Shown: positions 61,546 through 64,000 of the stretch, piece by piece
Position numbering within the stretch: position 1 is the stretch's first letter
Layout of the letters: each line of letters opens with the position of its first letter
Assembly: GCF_928391935.1 (NCBI RefSeq)
Contig: NZ_CAKMTD010000002.1
Coordinates: forward strand, 228,158 to 292,157
Direction: 5' to 3'
Source: Rothia nasimurium
GTDB taxonomy: Bacteria > Actinomycetota > Actinomycetes > Actinomycetales > Micrococcaceae
Length of the DNA stretch: 64,000 nt
Notes under the pieces: generated by a model
The model's database searches: none
Told to the model about the DNA's origin: nothing
Seen by the model: the letters and a program-made list of their open reading frames with translations, nothing else
Made by a program: the position numbers and the translations under genes

Positions 61546-63438
61546 CTAAGATATAATAAAATCTACCAATAGATTATTAAATTCCTTAATATCTTCAATG
61601 CATTTTCTCAAATTCTCCACCAGCTCTTCACGTTCGTAGGCTAAACGCATAAATTCTTTTTGCTCGTCAAGTGAAATTTTGGGTATGCATACTCTATCAA
61701 GACCAGTTTCGAGTGAATCAATTGATGAAGATGCGGACTGAAGATTAATACTATAAACCAGAAAGTCCACATCCCAAACAGAAGTATCAACTATAAATAA
61801 ATCAGACTTGGTGGGCATATCATTATTCCTTGCATAATTTCCGGCCAGCATATTCGAATTAAACCAAATACTTATAATCGGTTCTGGCTCTTGTAAAAAT
61901 TCATGTTTCTTCCGCATTACCCTTGCTCGATACTGAGAAGTCGGCATAAGCGATACCCCAATCAGGTTCTGCAGGCTAATGTTCTCAACAGTTTTATAGT
62001 TTGTCTGAAACATTTCTAGAGAATCGTTTTTGGCAATACGATTCATTAATCGCTCAACTGAATCAGTCTTTGCAACTATTCTACTTTTCAACTCGGGTGA
62101 GCTAGGCTTTTCTAGAACTATCAAAGAGGGCCTCCAGCTCTGATTCAGGTCAAAATTCTGATCAAAAATATCGACTATAATAGAATGTTCAAATTCAAAA
62201 TCATCACCATGAACAACTCCCCATAAGATATTCACAAAGTCTACATAAATTGATGATGATCTCTTACCGTCAACAAATTGAATAAGGCTAGTTCCAGCAT
62301 CAGTATCGGGTTTTTTAAATACCCATAAAATACTAGACTTTAGAGAATTTTTTCCGAATAACGCTGGCACTTCAATGATTGCCCTCAGCCCATTTCGCTC
62401 AGCCATAGAGATCCGATAATCCAGCAGATGAGGATCCTCAGCTATCATCGGAGATGTAAACACAAAGCCCCACCCACCGGGTTTCAATTGAGAAATCGCA
62501 TCCTCAATAATAACAGGCTCTTTTTTATATTCCTCGGGAAGGTGAACTAATGAGCTTAGTCCATCAAATTTCTCAACACTCTTCCCAGTCACTCTATTTT
62601 CAGGCCTTGGAATGGCAATAGCTACATCTGCATTTATTTTTTTGAAAACATCTTCTGATAATGGTGATCCAGCAAATACTTTCCCATCCATTTGATAAAT
62701 TTTTAGACGGAGGTCGGATAGCATTGCCAACAAATAATTGTCTTCATAGCCATAGAATTTTATTTGATTAATATCGCGAAAACACCATGCCGCATCAGAA
62801 AAACCGCAATAGGGGTTGTAAACAACTATGTCAGAAGCCCCGGACTCCCCAAAAATAGTCATCATTGAGTCTATGAATTCTAAATAAAGTGTCGCACGCA
62901 TATTAGGGTTAACAAATCGCCCGCTCCACTCCATCCCTGATGTAAGATGATGTAATACATCCATGACCGGGAAGTGCTGACAGATACTTTCTAGATATCT
63001 AAATACTTCAGAGATTTCTTCTTTTGCAAAAATTTGTTCAAAATCGCTGGATAAATTTTTATTATAGTTTATATAATCATAATATTTATTAAAATCAATA
63101 TCTTGTACAGAGGTGCCTTCATTGATGAGATAAAGGGAATAAAAAACAATAGCAACCCTGGCTGCTCGAGAATCTACATCGTCAAACCATGAAAGAATGT
63201 TCTCCATATTTGCATATGCTTGTCTCCCCGCTAAATCGTCCTCATTAACTTTTTGGTGAGCTATTAACCACTCAAATATTTGCTCCTTCAAATAGAGTGG
63301 GGACCGTGGTGAGCTAACAGCTAGAACAGGTTCAGGGAAGTCATCAAACCTAGACTTCCAGTTTGTTACTGCTGATTTTGAGACCCCAGCCAAATTAGCA
63401 ATTTTTTGCAAAGATAAATAGTTTTGCTCTTGAATCAT
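61546..63438 (-). CDS. HTH / degenerate HsdM-like methyltransferase / HsdS-like recognition fusion
   Basis: A 630-residue protein, AT-rich and unlike its neighbours. Residues 8-36 form a helix-turn-helix (LSLQKIANLAGVSKSAVTNW) followed by DDFPEPV...SPLYLKEQIFEWL, an arrangement I recall from N-6 DNA methylases of other actinobacteria. Residues ~130-390 have the HsdM layout: motif I-like VYNPYCGFSDAA (206-217; DPxCGSG expected), an acidic GYED (230-233), AIPRPE (275-280) where NPPY/F is expected, and GGWGFVFTSPM ... ALFGKNSLKSSILWVFKK, as in HsdM after motif IV. Residues ~485-630 resemble one HsdS recognition domain ending IPKISLDEQKEF and a helical coil. The catalytic motifs look eroded, so DNA binding without methylation is possible. 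GGAGGG precedes the ATG; 48 nt after the NYN gene. Confidence 0.78.
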   Translation of the reverse strand: MIQEQNYLSLQKIANLAGVSKSAVTNWKSRFDDFPEPVLAVSSPRSPLYLKEQIFEWLIAHQKVNEDDLAGRQAYANMENILSWFDDVDSRAARVAIVFYSLYLINEGTSVQDIDFNKYYDYINYNKNLSSDFEQIFAKEEISEVFRYLESICQHFPVMDVLHHLTSGMEWSGRFVNPNMRATLYLEFIDSMMTIFGESGASDIVVYNPYCGFSDAAWCFRDINQIKFYGYEDNYLLAMLSDLRLKIYQMDGKVFAGSPLSEDVFKKINADVAIAIPRPENRVTGKSVEKFDGLSSLVHLPEEYKKEPVIIEDAISQLKPGGWGFVFTSPMIAEDPHLLDYRISMAERNGLRAIIEVPALFGKNSLKSSILWVFKKPDTDAGTSLIQFVDGKRSSSIYVDFVNILWGVVHGDDFEFEHSIIVDIFDQNFDLNQSWRPSLIVLEKPSSPELKSRIVAKTDSVERLMNRIAKNDSLEMFQTNYKTVENISLQNLIGVSLMPTSQYRARVMRKKHEFLQEPEPIISIWFNSNMLAGNYARNNDMPTKSDLFIVDTSVWDVDFLVYSINLQSASSSIDSLETGLDRVCIPKISLDEQKEFMRLAYEREELVENLRKCIEDIKEFNNLLVDFIIS

Positions 63439-63486
63439 TTGCGCCCTCCACTAGCCATCAGGCAATTTTTAAAAAAATTTAAAATT

Positions 63487-63834
63487 TTATATACTTTTAA
63501 TATTGTCATGAAGAATTTGCACATGCCCCCACCAGTTAGGCAATTCATCGCGAGAAAGAATAACTTTCGAAGCAGCATTGACCAGGTAGGGTGATATTGA
63601 ATCAGGATGAGCCAGCACAGTCACAGTCTGCCCCATTTGCCGTAATCTAGCTACCGCATGGGTAAATATCTTATCGCCCGACACAATAATACATTCATCA
63701 AATCGTTCAACAAGCTTCTCATCAAACTCTCTGAGTAGCATTAAATCTGCACCGTTTGGTCCGTAGCCACAACGGATTAAGGATCCTGTCCAGATATCAG
63801 CCACATTAAAAACACACGATGCGTCAACCCCCAC
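63487..63834 (-). CDS. NYN-domain (PIN-like) ribonuclease, apparently 5'-truncated
   Basis: A 115-residue protein with three conserved-looking acidic sites: VDASCVFN (Asp 4), GPNGADLMLL (Asp 30) and IIVSGDKIFTHAV (Asp 54). TVTVLAHPDSISPYLVNAAS follows, the layout of NYN nucleases, which cut RNA with a metal-bound Asp cluster. The GTG at 63832-63834 has no ribosome site. The same frame stays open upstream to the IS boundary (LNLQPHDQLVVGVD), and the extra residues look like the family's N-terminus. So the second IS probably removed the true start. It is the first gene of a two-gene unit with the methylase-like protein; its promoter may now come from the IS. Confidence 0.72.
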   Translation of the reverse strand: MGVDASCVFNVADIWTGSLIRCGYGPNGADLMLLREFDEKLVERFDECIIVSGDKIFTHAVARLRQMGQTVTVLAHPDSISPYLVNAASKVILSRDELPNWWGHVQILHDNIKSI

Positions 63835-63874
63835 AACCAGTTGATCGTGTGGCTGCAGGTTAAGCAGAGACTCT

Positions 63875-64000
63875 GAGGCTTATTCAAAAGTCCCACCCGC
63901 AGCCAAAAACACCAACCCCCGCACCACCGCAAACACCCGCCCATACAACCCCAACGGCCGCCTAAACCCCGTATGAAGAATCCGCCAAGTCTTGATGTGA
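63875..64000 (-). mobile_element. End of a second IS5-family element (continues past the window)
   Basis: Starts at the terminal repeat GAGGCTTATTCAAAAG (63875-63890), matching both ends of the copy at 60587-61491, and is in the same orientation. Only 126 bp are in view. Confidence 0.82.
63880..64000 (-). CDS. IS5-family transposase, C-terminal end (partial)
   Basis: The minus strand reads HIKTWRILHTGFRRPLGLYG and VFAVVRGLVFLAAGGTFE, ending in a TAA that lies inside the terminal repeat. It is aligned codon for codon with the C-terminus of the pseudogene at 60593-61370. In the visible part it is intact, so this copy may still be active. Transcription from it would run into the NYN gene. Confidence 0.85.
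   Translation of the reverse strand, partial: HIKTWRILHTGFRRPLGLYGRVFAVVRGLVFLAAGGTFE

Noticed and set aside
61546..63438. A standard type I restriction-modification system
   Set aside because: No HsdR is present, M- and S-like parts are fused in one chain, and the NPPY motif appears absent. The partner is an NYN nuclease.

Overview
The window is a high-GC, gene-dense chromosomal segment of an actinobacterium, most likely Rothia or a close relative in the Micrococcaceae. The evidence is the long murein/division (dcw) cluster in actinobacterial order, a DivIVA/Wag31 of the Arthrobacter-Rothia type, a polyphosphate glucokinase, a class II DAHP synthase, a PknL-type kinase, and FadD15-, GlnA2- and GlnE-like genes whose neighbourhoods recall Mycobacterium tuberculosis. 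The genus is an inference from gene content, not from a marker gene.

Layout. 1-5.8 kb: the 5' part of glnE, glnA2, panB, a small SPOR-like gene, map and ppgK; a structured, repeat-like element lies between panB and the small gene. 6.0-15.1 kb: a tightly overlapping operon of three glycosyltransferases, an MsbA-like ABC exporter and two APH/maltokinase-fold kinases, then a UDP-glucose 6-dehydrogenase. It looks like an uncharacterised glycan or glycolipid assembly and export pathway. 15.2-17.1 kb: nrdR and hisD. 17.4-21.5 kb: an operon of three exported proteins with SipW/TasA-like N-termini, an S26B signal peptidase and a protein with an LAxTG-like sorting tail, probably a dedicated surface-structure module. 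21.5-24.0 kb: small housekeeping genes and a divergent HxlR regulator/NADH-flavin-reductase-like pair bracketed by two related palindromic repeats.

24.0-50.5 kb, all on the minus strand: mraZ-rsmH-ftsL-ftsI-murE-murF-mraY-murD-ftsW-murG-murC-ftsQ-ftsZ-pgeF-yggS-sepF-yggT-divIVA-lspA-rluD-dnaE, making peptidoglycan precursors, the division ring and the polar growth scaffold. Three GTGG(G/A)G boxes at exact 10-nt spacing precede mraZ. 50.7-60.5 kb: a DUF3040 protein, dinB with a LexA-like box, a polyprenyl diphosphate synthase, a divergent HTH protein/Ser-Thr kinase pair, aroG, plsC and a fadD15-like acyl-CoA synthetase.

60.6-64 kb differs sharply. A dead IS5-family element (frameshift, plus a stop in place of the catalytic Glu) and the end of a second, same-orientation copy bracket an AT-rich two-gene cargo. 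The cargo encodes a 630-residue HTH / degenerate HsdM-like methyltransferase / HsdS-like target-recognition fusion and a small NYN (PIN-like) nuclease whose 5' end appears cut by the second IS. This is the best candidate for an undescribed, probably anti-phage or anti-plasmid, system.
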